From Tolypeutes matacus (Eukaryota; Chordata; Mammalia; Cingulata; Chlamyphoridae): a DNA stretch of 64,000 bases. The notes under the pieces were generated by a model. That model was not told where the DNA came from. It did not search any database and was given only the letters and a program-made list of their open reading frames with translations. Shown here one piece after another: positions 24,601 through 36,059 of this stretch (positions are counted from its first letter, which is position 1; each line of letters begins with the position of its first letter). A program made the position numbers and the translations under genes. The stretch lies in NCBI GenBank assembly GCA_026826555.1, contig JAKSZT010053881.1:2647051-2711050 (forward strand). Reading direction: 5' to 3'.

Positions 24601-25683
24601 CAGAGAGAGAAATGGAAATTAATAAATATGTGGAAATTAAACAACATGCTCAAACAACCAAGGGTTCAAAGAAGAAATCACAAGGGAAATTAGGAAATAT
24701 CTTGGGGCAAAGGAAAACACAATATACCAAAACCTATGGTATGCAGCCAAGGCAGTGTGAAAAGGGAAATTTATAGCTCTAAATGCTTACATTAAAAAAG
24801 ATCTTCAACAAGAGACATATGTCACACTGGAGGATTTAGGAAAAGAGGAACAAACAAAGTCCAAAGTGATAAGAAGGAAGGAAATAAAAAACAAGTGAAT
24901 GGAGATAAATGAAGTAGCGAATAAAAAACTATAGAATCAATGAAACCAAAAGATGGTTCTTTGAAATAACCAATAAAATTGCCAAACTTTAGCTAAGTTG
25001 AAAAAGAAAAAAAGAGAGAGGAAACAAATAACTAAAATCAGAAATGAAAGGGGGGGGACAATACTACTGCCACACAGAAATAAAAAAGAGTTATAAAAGG
25101 ATACGATGAATTTCACCAATAAATTAGATAACCTAGATGAAAGAGACAAATTCCTAGAAACACGCAAACTGCATACACTGATTCAAGAAGAAACAGAAGA
25201 TCTCAACAGACCAGCAACAAGTAGAGATTGGATCAGTAATAAAAAATTTCCCACAAGGAAAGCCAAGGATCAGATTGCTTCACTAGTGAATTTTACCAAA
25301 TATTGCAAGAAGAAAGACAACAATCCTGTTCAAATTCTTCCAAAAAGCTAAAGAAGAGGGAACACTCCCAGACTCATTCTATGAAGCTAACATTATCCTA
25401 ATATCAAAACCAGATAATGAAACCACAACAAAAGAAAATTACAGATCAGTATCCCTTATGAACATAGATGTAAAAATCCTCAATAAAATAGTAGGAAAAC
25501 AAATCCAACAAAATAATAAAAGAATTATAAATCATGATCAAGTGGATTTTATCCCAGGTATGCATGGGTGATTCAACATAAGAAAATCAATTTATTTAAT
25601 ACACCACATTAATAAAATGAAGGAAATAAAACATATGAACATCCCAATTGATGCAGGAAAAGTTTTTGACAAAATCCAGCACT
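21605..25683 (+). mobile_element. L1 with 5' UTR, ORF1 and part of ORF2; 3' half missing
   Basis: After a 5' region with GGAAGGCTTCCAGTCGACCA, a broken ORF1 shows a coiled-coil-rich stretch (22456-22716, Lys/Glu-rich with repeated leucines and isoleucines). ORF2 fragments follow (24345-24536, 24552-24776, 25106-25351), up to the reverse-transcriptase region near 25560-25680 (GATGCAGGAAAAGTTTTTGA). It stops abruptly there with no 3' UTR or poly-A. Stops and frameshifts throughout make it inactive. Confidence 0.85.
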
Positions 25684-25772
25684 TGGCATTGGTGTTGGCT
25701 TGTTTTAATCGAGTACTTGTCCTGAAATGCACAAGTAATATTATACTCTAAAATGTAGGCTTTTAAAAGCTC

Positions 25773-25819
25773 GGGAGCAGATGTAGCTCAAGCGGTTGAG
25801 TGCCTGCCTCCCATGTATG
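25773..25819 (+). mobile_element. SINE 5' fragment
   Basis: GGGAGCAGATGTAGCTCAAG through TCCCATGTATG is the A-box half of the SINE; the B-box half is missing and L2-like sequence follows directly. Confidence 0.8.
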
Positions 25820-25821
25820 CT

Positions 25822-26290
25822 GCAGCTTCTTTTTAGTTTCCCCCAAATACCTTAGCTCATTCTTACTTCCACATCTTGGCCTTTGTTGTTCCTTCTACCT
25901 TAAAGATCTTCCCACAGTTCTTTGAGCATGACTGGTTCCTTTCATTCTTCAAGTCTCAACTTAATTGTCCCCTATTCAGAAAAGCCTTGCCTGACCGTCT
26001 TAACCAAAATAGGCTTCCCTACTCCTAACGAATTGACTTCCTCACCCTTAACCAGTTTTTCTCATTCATAAGCCTGTTTATTTCCAACATCACATCTATT
26101 ACAATGATCTTTTCTATTAGTCTTCTTTTCTGTTGTTTTCTCTATTGCCAGTCTTCTGCTAGATTGTAAGATCTGTGATCAGCGACCTTGCTGGTCTTGT
26201 TCACCGCTGTATCCCTAATGCTTAGCATAATCCTTGGCTCATAAGTGGTCCTTAAGATTTTTTGCTGAATCAATGAATGAATGGACAAAT
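25822..26290 (+). mobile_element. L2 LINE 3' region
   Basis: Sense L2 order: TTCAAGTCTCAACTTAATTG, AGAAAAGCCTTGCCTGACC, CTAGATTGTAAGATCTGTG, TGTTCACCGCTGTATCCC, and a final TGAATCAATGAATGAATGG. Confidence 0.8.
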
Positions 26291-29200
26291 AAATTTTATA
26301 GAATCACATCTGTAGGGCTGAATAAAAATTTAGAAACATCCAAATCAATGATGTTTTAAAGTTATGAAAACTTTTCTTCCAAAGAAAATCTATACCCAAG
26401 CTAATGTGTTCTATAGATTACAAAGATCTTTTCTGACTGAAGGAGCCAGCTCGGTGTCTCTCTTGACACAATGATCTTGGGAGATTCTGCATAGCTCCAA
26501 TACTTTTATTATGCAAATGTATAAACTGAAAAGCCAAAGAGTAATCCCCCCCCCTCAACAATGTACAACTCTTTACTGGTATTGCAGAGGTTTGAATAAT
26601 GGTTGCACAGTGGTTAGTCCAGGGCTCTTTTTATTTCTATATTGCTTAATGACAAACAGTTCAGAACAAACAAGTCTAACTTAACTCCAGAGTCACAGGA
26701 ACCATTCAGATGATAGAGATTCAGATTAAACCTTTACTCCTTAATGTTTGCCACTGACTCCAAATTCCTAATCTGATTATTTTTCATGGTTTTTAGGTAA
26801 ATAGTTTCTCAGAAAGAAAGGAAACCATGTATACCTTATCATTCATTTCTAACTATTGCTTCCTCTCATCTTTATGACTTCACTTTTCAGATCCCTAGGA
26901 AAAGCTTCTTCTAGAGACTTGCTTTATTTCATTTTATCTTCTCTTAAACTCTTCACCTCTACCTAATATCATACCACCTAAACCAGATAGAAAAAAAACA
27001 TGCTTCAATAAACCAAGCCAATTTTGACCTAAAGGAAAAACAAGACAACTTCATGTTATGCGTTTAACATTGGAATTCATAGCTTCACATTTGTTTAGAT
27101 CTTAGATATCACAGTGGTAGAATTTTTTTTTTTTTTAAGAAATGGATGGCAGACCGTAAGTCAAGCAAATGTTTCCAAACTCTTTTCTTATACAGAGCTA
27201 TGCATTTAGGCAACTGAACATTTTGGCAGAGAATTCAAGCATAATATACTATATTTTTCTTCTGTTCAAAGAAAGATTACATCTTGGATTTGTGAATTTT
27301 TTATATGCTTTCCTTGGTATAGTTTTCAATACAGGTCTCACTCTCTAATCTTCTAGAAAGTTAGAAGAAGATCTCTTGTTTCAGAAAAAAAAAAAAAAAA
27401 AAAAGGTTTTTTTTTCCCTCTCTCTTTCTTTTTTATTTTTTAAGAATTCAAAGGTAGCACCTTTGTGACATTGCCCAAGGAAGAATTTTAAAAATGCAAA
27501 AATAAATCCAACATCAGGCCATCTGAATAAGCAATAGTTCCTTGGTTCACAAAATTGTTTTGAAAAATATGCTATGGTCTTTTTATTACGTTTATGAGCT
27601 GAAAGGCATTTAAAATTCCAAGGAGAACAACAAAAGAGTAAAAAAGAAACACATATGTGCTGATACTAAAAAAGGCACTAAACATGTGTAATGGGCAGGA
27701 GTGTTCCTGGGAAAAATTATGAAGCAGATGAAATCCGTGTTGATCATTTTTCCAAAGCTATGTTTTGAGCCCTTGTTTCATCTCTGTTCCCCCAATCACC
27801 AGATGTTATGCAGCATCACCCCTCCCTGGGATTCTTGGCTGTTATCCTATGGTATGCTTTAGGCCTTTCTTTTTTCTTAGTTTTGTGTGCCCCTTTCCCA
27901 CCAATCCTTAGGATTCTGCTAGGGAAGTAGGATAGAATGATTTTAAATATCCATGCTAAAGTATTAGTAATTGTTAATGCTTTCTTATATAAAAATATAA
28001 ATGGTAAGAATTCTCAGGGAGAAAACTACATTCTCTTGGCACTTGTTACTTGGCTTCTCTGTGAGTTCAGAACCAATGTTAAGGGGAGAGGGATGAATAC
28101 TATGAAAGGGATGAAAATTATCAAGAACCTAGAAAGGCAAAACACAGGACTAAGACTGGGTACCTCATGAATAAGTTAAGTGCGGCTTAGAGACACAGAT
28201 GTCAGAAAATAAGGAATCTAGTTCCAGGTCTTCCACCTGCTATATTATTTTGTATAAACCTCTTAGCTCTCTCAATCTTACTTTTTTTAAGTTGTTAAAT
28301 TGGGAATAATAACATCTACAGGTTATTGGGAGGATTCTATGAGAAATTATAAGTGAAAAATTAACTTGTTCAGTGTCTTGTCCAATGGCATTTAAGAGAG
28401 TTTTTTTGGGGGTGGGTTGTGGAGGGGAAGGGGATAATCTAATATTTTGTATTTGCTGTGGTAGTATACCCATCACAGTTTTCCAGTATTGGGAGGGCAC
28501 AAAAGAGAAGTGGGCACTTTAGCACTACTTAAAACTAGAGGAAAAAGATTCAATTTATCAATGCTTAAGAACAACAGATGATGCTTCTAGTTTACCCTCC
28601 TTCAAATATCATTTTGAAATATACTGTTTTAATTATCTATAATTTGGGGGCAGAAATGATATACCAATATTTTAATTGTTGCCAAATGCAATATTTGTCA
28701 TGGGAAATGATGTGGATGGTGAGATGGCCAGTTTGTGCTTCATTTATGATATTTTTTGTTTTCTTCCAGATAGTTCTTTTCTTGATGTCTTTGCAAACTT
28801 AATTGAGCCTAATGGGGTGGGGGCTATCATTGACAGGGCGTTCAATGTTCTGGAGGTTAGAAACTAGAGAAAGAGAAGTACAGAAAAAAATGTGAAGACC
28901 TTGTAAATCACCTTGTCTCCAGCCTGTTGGCATGATTTATTTACTCCAGATACATTACTCTTGGGAGCACAGAAGTACGAGACACTGTGGTATATGGGAA
29001 GGAGTAAGGAAGAACCTCTGTTTTTGAAGAGTTGTGATGTCTCTTGAGGTAGAGGCCCATATGCATAAAAGTTAACTCACAATCTTTAAAAGGCAAAATA
29101 AGACCATAAGAGTTCACAAGAAAGAGAAATTATTTTCTGATAGGGCAAAAGGGATGACTTTCAAATTATGAGAGTATCTCCAAAGGCAAATAATACTTAG

Positions 29201-29834
29201 AGAAATACAGAGAGAATAACCTCGGAGAGCACCCACATTTAAGGATATGAGTCAAGGATGAGGGAATAGTAAACAGTAAAATGACCAAGAAGATCCTAAG
29301 TGGCAAAATACAAGAAATATCATAAATGAAGCATTTAAGCAAGAGAGATGCTGTTTTAATTATTAGTTCACATTTGTCCTGAGGTGAAGGAACTTATTCA
29401 ATATGAAATTTAGAATTTCCCTTGAAGTAATACTGCAATTTAGGTCAATTTATGATAGCTTATGTTAGAATTGCAAAGGATTCTTATTTCATCTGGTAGT
29501 TAGGATATTATTCTACAGGAAGAATATCAATTCTATGAGTAAAGATAAAAAAAATCCAAACTAAATTCAAGAAAACACAAAACATTCACCTGCAAATGTT
29601 TTGTGACAGAAGTTCCATGACTTATGTAAGACATGGGAAAAGTGTCTTTCTTCTTTGGATCTTGGGGGGTGGGAAGGGGGCTAATAATCAGTGCCCTGGT
29701 TTGTCCCTCTGTCAAACTACAGTTCCATACCTCCAATTACTCATATAAGGGGTCAGTGTGGGTATGTGCATGTGTGTGTTTATGTCTAGATACTGAATTC
29801 GCCAAGTATTGTAAATGAACCCAGCAGTACTCAC
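26291..29834. other. End of the 13.9-kb intron, nothing recognised
   Basis: No exon or named repeat found. Homopolymers occur at about 27121-27135 (T) and 27385-27404 (A). Short open frames here show no family resemblance. Confidence 0.45.
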
Positions 29835-29942
29835 TGGAGGACCCATTAGACCTGTTCTACCCAAAGGCCCTGTAGTTCCTGGTAATCCTGTCTCTCCTTT
29901 TTCTCCATCGTCTCCAGCAACTCCACTTCCTCCTGGGGTACC
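29835..29942 (-). CDS. COL24A1: Collagen triple-helix exon, 108 bp
   Basis: Encodes 36 residues in 12 perfect triplets, starting GTPGGSGVAGDDGEKGET and ending in GPP. 108 bp is twice the 54-bp unit and a standard fibrillar exon size, usually read as a fused pair. The acceptor is TTACAG and the donor CCA|GTGAGT. The centre carries an acidic run (GDDGEKGE). The following intron is the longest in the window, at 13.9 kb. Confidence 0.92.
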
Positions 29943-30101
29943 CTGTAATCAAATATAAATTTTTAAAAAGGAAATGCAGTGAAATAATTATACCACACAA
30001 TATGTAGATTTTTGTTTGCACATAAAAATAATTATGTCTGATATTTTAAAGATTTCACATAAAACAACTATTTTATACATAAGGTTAAAAGTATAATTTA
30101 C

Positions 30102-30155
30102 CTTTAATCCATCTTTTCCTTGGAGACCTTCTTCTCCAGGAGCCCCTGGTTCACC
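30102..30155 (-). CDS. COL24A1: Collagen triple-helix exon, 54 bp
   Basis: Encodes GEPGAPGEEGLQGKDGLK, six perfect triplets. The acceptor is AAACAG and the donor AAG|GTAAAT. It is mostly acidic in its first half and contains a KDG charge pair. It sits 159 bp from the next exon, a 108-bp one. Confidence 0.9.
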
Positions 30156-30235
30156 CTGTTTTGTACCAAAACAGTAAGATTAATTATTTTGCTAAATCAT
30201 TTTTCTTTTTGTTTGTTTGTCATCACCCCATTACA

Positions 30236-30592
30236 GATTTTTTTTTATTAGAGAAGTGGTGGTTTTATGGAACAATCATGCATAAAATACAGAATTCCAT
30301 ATACCACCCTGTTGTTAACACCTTGCTTGGTGTGGTACTTTTGTTAAAATTGATGAAAGCACATTTTTTACGATTGTACTATTAACTATAGTCAATGGTT
30401 TAACTTAGGGTTTGTGTTATGCAGTTCCATGGATTTAAAAAAAAAGTTATTCCAGTACCATATTACAACCTAAAAAATTCTGCTTTTAAACATATTCAAA
30501 TATATATTTCAGTGCTGTTAATTATGTTCACAATGTGCTACCATCACCACTATCCATTACCTAAGGGATAGTTCAACAGATGAAAATCAGTG
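30236..30592 (-). mobile_element. L1 3'-end fragment, reverse
   Basis: The plus strand reads TTAGAGAAGTGGTGGTTTTA, ACAATCATGCATAAAATACA and TATATTTCAGTGCTGTTAAT. The same order recurs at 31405-32050, so the two are copies of one family placed about 1.2 kb apart. Confidence 0.65.
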
Positions 30593-31404
30593 TAATAGAC
30601 CACATTAATAGAATGAGGGGAAAAACCACAAAATCATCTGAATTGATGGAGAAAAGGTATTTGACAAAATATCCAACACTCTTTCATAATAAAAACATCT
30701 GATAAATAAAGAATATAAGATAATATTCTTAACACAATAAAAGCCATATATAAGACTCCACAGCTAACATCATATTCAATGGTGAATGACTGAAAACTTT
30801 TCCTCTAAGATCAGGAATGTGATGGTTCAGTTTGTGCGTCAACTTGGCCAGATAATGGTGCCCAGTTGTTTGGTCAAGCAAGCACTGGCCTAATTGTTAC
30901 TGTGAGGACATTTCATGGGCTTAAATAATCAGTAAGTTGATTGCATCTATGGCTGATTACCTCTACAATCAACTGAAGAGACTGCCTTCAGCAATGAGAG
31001 AAGTCTCATCCAATCAGCTGGAGGCTTTAAAAGGAGAACTGATAATTTCAGCAGTCAGAAGAGAGAATTTTCATCTCTACTTCAGCCAGCTAGCTTCTCC
31101 TGGAGAATTCACTGAAAACTTTCATCAGAGTTCCCAACTTGCAGCCTGTCCTATGGAATTTGGACTCATGCATCCCTGTGGCCACATGAGAAAATTCTGT
31201 AATATCTCATATTATTTACAAATATCTCTTGTTGATTCTATTTCTCTAGAGAATCCTAATATAAGGAATAAAACAAGGATGCCTGCTTTCACTTGTATTC
31301 AGTGTAGTACTAGAAGTTCTAGTCGGAGAAATTAGGCAAAAAAAAAATAAATTAAAAAACATCTACATTGGAAGAAGTAAAAATTTGCAGATGACATAAC
31401 CATT
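30593..31404 (+). mobile_element. L1 ORF2 fragment split by an LTR
   Basis: ACCACATTAATAGAATGAGG, TATTTGACAAAATATCCAAC and AAAACTTTTCCTCTAAGATC are L1 ORF2 in sense. Continuing after the LTR comes AAGGATGCCTGCTTTCACTT and GCAGATGACAT. The LTR at 30818-31263 interrupts it, with a perfect 5-bp duplication. Confidence 0.82.
30818..31263 (+). mobile_element. ERVL-like solo LTR
   Basis: Begins TGTGATGGTTCAG and TGTGCGTCAACTTGGCCAG, the start of MLT2/ERVL-type LTRs, and ends with GAGAATCCTAATATA. AGGAA occurs on both sides (30813-30817 and 31264-31268). Length 446 bp. The frame at 30937-31335 lies mostly inside it and is not a gene. Confidence 0.82.
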
Positions 31405-32050
31405 TTTTCTTCAGCTTAATTTTATTTTCTTTATTAGAGAAGCTGCGGATTAACGAGCAATCATGAATAAAATACAGGATTTCCATATATCATCTTATGA
31501 TTAATACCTTGCATTAGTGTGTAACATTTGTTACAATTGATGATAGCACATTTTAATAATTGTAGTATTAATTACAGCCCATGGTTTAACTTATAGTTCA
31601 CTTTTGTGTTGTGTAGATCCATGGATACATTTTTAACTTTTTATTGTGTTACCATACATACAATCTAACATTCTCCCTTTTAATCACATTCGGATATATA
31701 TTTCAGTGCTATTAATTACATTCACAATGTTGTGTTGTTGCTACCATAATCACCATCCATTACCAAAACTTTTTCACCATCCCAAACAGAAACTATAAGT
31801 TTCAAGCCTTAACTTCCTAATCCTTACCCCCACCTTGTCTCCAAGTAACCTATAATCAAGATTCTGACTCTATGAGTTTGCTTATTTTAATTATTTCATA
31901 TCAGTGAGATCATACAATACTTATTCTTTTGCTATCTGATTTATTTTGTTCAGCATGATGTCTTCAAGATTCACCCATATTGTTGCATGTATCAGAAAGA
32001 ACTTCATTCCTTTTTACAGCTGAATAATATTCCACTAAATCATTTATCTT
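31405..32050 (-). mobile_element. L1 3'-end fragment, reverse
   Basis: The plus strand reads AATCATGAATAAAATACAGG, GTAACATTTGTTACAATTGA, TCAGTGCTATTAATTACATT, then TTTTTACAGCTGAATAATATTCC. The last is the complement of a common L1 3'-end block. It is homologous to 30236-30592 and longer. Confidence 0.7.
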
Positions 32051-33148
32051 TATTTTTTAACCTTAGCATCTATAGAAACTAGCAGGTTTGTGTACATTTA
32101 TTCCTACTTCTACTTTATTTTTTAGGAGGATTTGACAGTATAATAAGCATGATTTAATTTTCCTTGAATAGCTCTGCTGATGATTTTTGGCATCATAGCA
32201 TTATAAATTCAAAGAGGTAAACCATAAAATGACAATAAATTTTAGATAACTTAAAAGTAATATATACTCATTTGGAAGCTCTGGATATGTATACAGCTAC
32301 ATCTATGTTTCTGAGTTCAAAGAATGTAAATACTGCATTCCATGAAATTATAATATTTTACTGTATTGAATTTACATGGTAAATACTTAATTCAGTTATG
32401 ATCACTCAACCACATTTTTAATGCTTTGGCATTTTCTCCCTTACAAAGGAGAGGCAAAGAATAAGACTCTGGTACTCCAAAGGAAGCTGTCTTCTAGATA
32501 CAGAACATGCAGAAATATAGTTTTTCCATTGCCCACCTCTCACACCACTGACACTCCATTACCCCCAAACCTCACCCAAAGAAAATGGAAAATGAAAAAG
32601 AAAGAAACTAGATGCAAAATATATTTTCCTACTTTGCCTTTTAGTAAACACACACCTCTTACAATTAGAGTGGGCACAGTTATCTTGGAAAAAACTCCTT
32701 TCCACAGCTCAAAATAAAGGTTGTGTGTATTAGTATAACTTCTCTAAACTATCTAAGTACTGCTATTTACAATTCTTTCCTTCCTAATTTCACATGATTC
32801 TAGTTTAGCTTTTTTAAGCATAAATTATATTTCAATCCTTTGTCTGTCTTGTTAGGTCAGGAAATATACTGAGAGTCAATCACTGGTATTTGTGAAATGT
32901 TTCTTAATGCTAATATTAGCAACAGAGTATATCCAGATACCTGGCAATGGTTCTGCAAAGTACATCTGATTATGAAAGGACACATGAGGTTAGGATTCTC
33001 CATGTTACTAAATTACAATGTAACAGAATTTAGCACATAGCTTTTGAAATAAAAACAATAAAGAAAAAATTTCCTATAATGCATCAAAAATGCTTATTAT
33101 ATTACTTTTTAAAACTATTTTAAGCTGGCAAGTTTTGAACCTCTAAAA
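32051..33148. other. Intronic stretch, nothing recognised
   Basis: AT-rich sequence with no exon or named repeat seen. Confidence 0.45.
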
Positions 33149-33153
33149 TGCAT

Positions 33154-33597
33154 TGTAGTGGTTTAAGCTATATGTAACTCAGAAAAACATGTTCTTAAAT
33201 CTAATTCATTCCTGTGGGTGTGGACCCTTGTAAATAGAACCTTTTGATGAGGCTGCTTCAGTTAAGGTGCGACCCATTTCATTCAGGATAGGTCTTAGTT
33301 CATTCCGTTTACAAACGAAATGAATACAGAGAGAGAGAGAGAGCTATGGAAGCAACAAGGTGACATCAATGAAACACAGAAGAAAAGGGAGAGACTAGCA
33401 GACACCACCATGTGCCTGGCCATGTGGCAGAGGAGCCCAGGATCGCCAGCAGCCAGTCTTCGGAAAGAAAGCATCACCTTGATGATGCCTTGATTTGGGC
33501 GTTTTCTTGGCCTCAAAACTGTAAGCTAATAAATTCCCATTGTTCAAGCCAAATCATTTCATGGTATCTGTTTTAGACAGCCTAGGAAACTAAAATA
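33154..33597 (+). mobile_element. MaLR/ERVL-like solo LTR
   Basis: Starts TGTAGTGGTTTAAGC and ends AGGAAACTAAAATA. TGCAT flanks both ends (33149-33153, 33598-33602), a perfect 5-bp target duplication. It contains a short (GA)n tract and a GTAAGCTAATAAATTCCCATT block with a poly-A signal. The family name is uncertain; length and ends fit a MaLR-type LTR. Confidence 0.75.
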
Positions 33598-33628
33598 TGC
33601 ATCAAATGGGTTTCCAGAAGGTACTTAC

Positions 33629-33682
33629 CCGTGTCCCTGGTTCCCCAGATCCTCCAACACCACCTGGAGGTCCAGCATCTCC
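33629..33682 (-). CDS. COL24A1: Collagen triple-helix exon, 54 bp
   Basis: Encodes GDAGPPGGVGGSGEPGTR, six triplets. Glycine also fills the X position in two triplets (GGV, GGS), which locally lowers helix stability. The acceptor is CTTCAG and the donor CGG|GTAAGT. A young-looking LTR ends 31 bases beyond this donor in the downstream intron. Confidence 0.9.
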
Positions 33683-33916
33683 CTGAAGAAACAAAAAGAA
33701 AAATTAAATTCTTTTCTGTTAAAATTTCATAATCCTCCTAATTATGGAGGATATATCACAAGGGACAGAGGTTCCAAAATGCTTCCCATTTTTTTCTGCT
33801 GACATTTATCTACTGCTAAGATGTCTGGATGGGCTTTTACTAAACAGTGGCAAATGCAGGGGATTCAATGGTGAAAAAGTTGAGAGACCACCCCTTTTGC
33901 TTTTTAAGAAGGTTAC

Positions 33917-33970
33917 CTTTGTACCTGGCTCCCCCTGCAGACCAGATTCTCCCTCAATGCCTGGGGGTCC
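33917..33970 (-). CDS. COL24A1: Collagen triple-helix exon, 54 bp
   Basis: Encodes GPPGIEGESGLQGEPGTK, six perfect triplets, rich in glutamate. The acceptor is TTCTAG. The donor AAG|GTAACC is consensus through +4 but lacks G at +5. It pairs closely with the next exon across a 234-bp intron. Confidence 0.9.
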
Positions 33971-36005
33971 CTAGAAGAGAATGATTTGACAAGGCATTGG
34001 TAAGCAACCCTTCACCAATTACAAAGGCAATAACAACCTCATAAGAAAATGTTAGTAATTTTTAGCTCAAGGGTAAGACGTCCTTTCCAGAAAACGGCCT
34101 TTGTTGCCCTTTTATAAATTTCATGGCATGAGACTGAACCAGATACCTTCTGGAACCCTTTAACAGGTCAAATGGCAAAACAACTGAATCGGGACTTTCA
34201 AGTTCAGTTTCTTCTGGTCTTTCCTTTTATCTTTTACTCCTTGGTCAAAGAATGAAAGACAAACTACCTCCCAGGCCCTCTTCTAATTTCATACCCTCAT
34301 ACTTTTACTATCCTCTGTGCTTCCTCACTTTTTGTTCTTCCTATCCCTTTCTGTTGATCCATCTGGAACCCACTTCCTTTAAAACTTCATTTTTCTTCAT
34401 TGTTTTTACAAAAAAGAAATCACACAAATAAAACAAGAATTTATTCACAATACAATACGTACATACATACATACATATATATTGTTTTCTATACTTCTTT
34501 AATGAATGGGCCAATTTTTGGGGGGAGATTTTGGTTCCTTTAACTCTGAAAATACAACTTTTTGCAACCATTTGCTTTTCTAGGACTATAGATGATTAAG
34601 TCTGTGGAGCCTACAATTGCTTTTATATTATTTTTGTCTCCCAGAAATGTTTATCTTGTTTTTGAGCATGCTATGTATGCCACTCTCCTCCCTTTCCCCT
34701 TCTCATCCCTGCTCTCTCTCTCTATCTCTCTATACATACATGCATACATACACACACACGTATACTGTAATGCTTATGTTTTTTGGAATAAAGGGATAGT
34801 TTAAGTTTAAAACATTAATTTACAATAACATCTTAACCAAATGTTTCCCCTTTGCTTTCTATTTTTCAGGGATTCCTCAATATTTCTGATCCATGGGTGA
34901 TAATCTTCCTTATAATTAGTAGAGATTAAAATACCTTTATGTCATTTTATAGTATTTTAGATGGGAGGAAGTTCAGTTTTCCATTTTGATCCAGTAATTG
35001 CAACCCACATTTACTTTTTTTTTTAAATAAAAATTATACATGTTCAACAGAACAGATGAGCTTATAATGAAAAGACCCAATCCCATTCCTCAGAGGCAAC
35101 TACTTTTTAAAACAAATTTTTTCAGTTCTCCTAGTACTTTCTATAACTAAACAAGTATACGTCTACTTCCTGATCTATCTCTCTGCTAAAAGTTTAGTTC
35201 ACTTATACTACTTATCCTTTCACCATTCTTTCCCTAATTTTTAATAGTTGTAGTATTTTACTTCTGTTGGTAACTTTTATGACTTCCTCACTGTTATGAG
35301 AGTTAGTATAGTGAAATATTTAAGATAAAGGACTCTGGAGCCAGACTTGCTGGGTTTCTGCACTGCCTCAGAAATTATACAACTTCATATTCCATTTCAA
35401 GATTAAAATTATTTATTGAAAGAGAATTCCAACTATCACAAGACTTTTTCCATATCAAAATTGCTTTTAATTGCATAGACCTCCTCCAAACCTGTAGTTG
35501 CCCAATTCGTCAGCCCTCTTGGCCTTTGTTATTTCTTTCTCAAGTTAAATCCAATATCTGATCTTCTGGAATAGTTTCCCTACATTACCTTTTTTTTTTT
35601 TATTATTATTATTAATGGTTTTTGTTTTTGTTTTTTTATAGCAATCTTTGATCAGTGCTATAATTTGCCTTTTCCATTTATATTCTCAGATGAATACTGC
35701 TGGAGAAAATTTGACACTTGTACAAGTGGCACCAATAGGTGTTGAGAGACCTAAGGACTATTTACTTTTTGTTCTGTCATTTTCAATAAGCTAAGTGTAT
35801 GAGGAGAACTATATATGAAAAATTAAGTTCATACAACAGTCATCTCTGCTTTTAATGGAGTTTTAAGCTTTATTTCCTCAATATGAAACAAAACTCTGTA
35901 GGATTATTATTCATAATATATATGTAATATCTCAAATTTACCTTAGAGGCATCTTCTAAAATGTATTGGGCATTGATGAATTAACAAGAGCCACAAAAAA
36001 ATTAC
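33971..36005. other. Intron with MIR relic and simple repeats
   Basis: A (TACA)n run lies at about 34458-34478, CT- and CATA-rich repeats at 34706-34760. A MIR in sense is at about 35300-35375 (AGGACTCTGGAGCCAGACTT). The rest is unassigned. Confidence 0.5.
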
Positions 36006-36059
36006 CTCAGCACCCATTTCTCCAGGAGGTCCTGCATCACCTTGCAGTCCTTGTGGTCC
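36006..36059 (-). CDS. COL24A1: Collagen triple-helix exon, 54 bp
   Basis: Encodes GPQGLQGDAGPPGEMGAE, six perfect triplets. The acceptor is ATATAG and the donor GAG|GTAATT, matching consensus through +4. It includes GPPGEM, a variant of the GxOGE pattern without the final arginine. A 2.0-kb intron separates it from the next exon. Confidence 0.9.

Noticed and set aside
30937..31335. 132-residue open frame, longest on the plus strand in this part
   Set aside because: It lies within the ERVL-like LTR and runs into L1 sequence; no protein family is visible.
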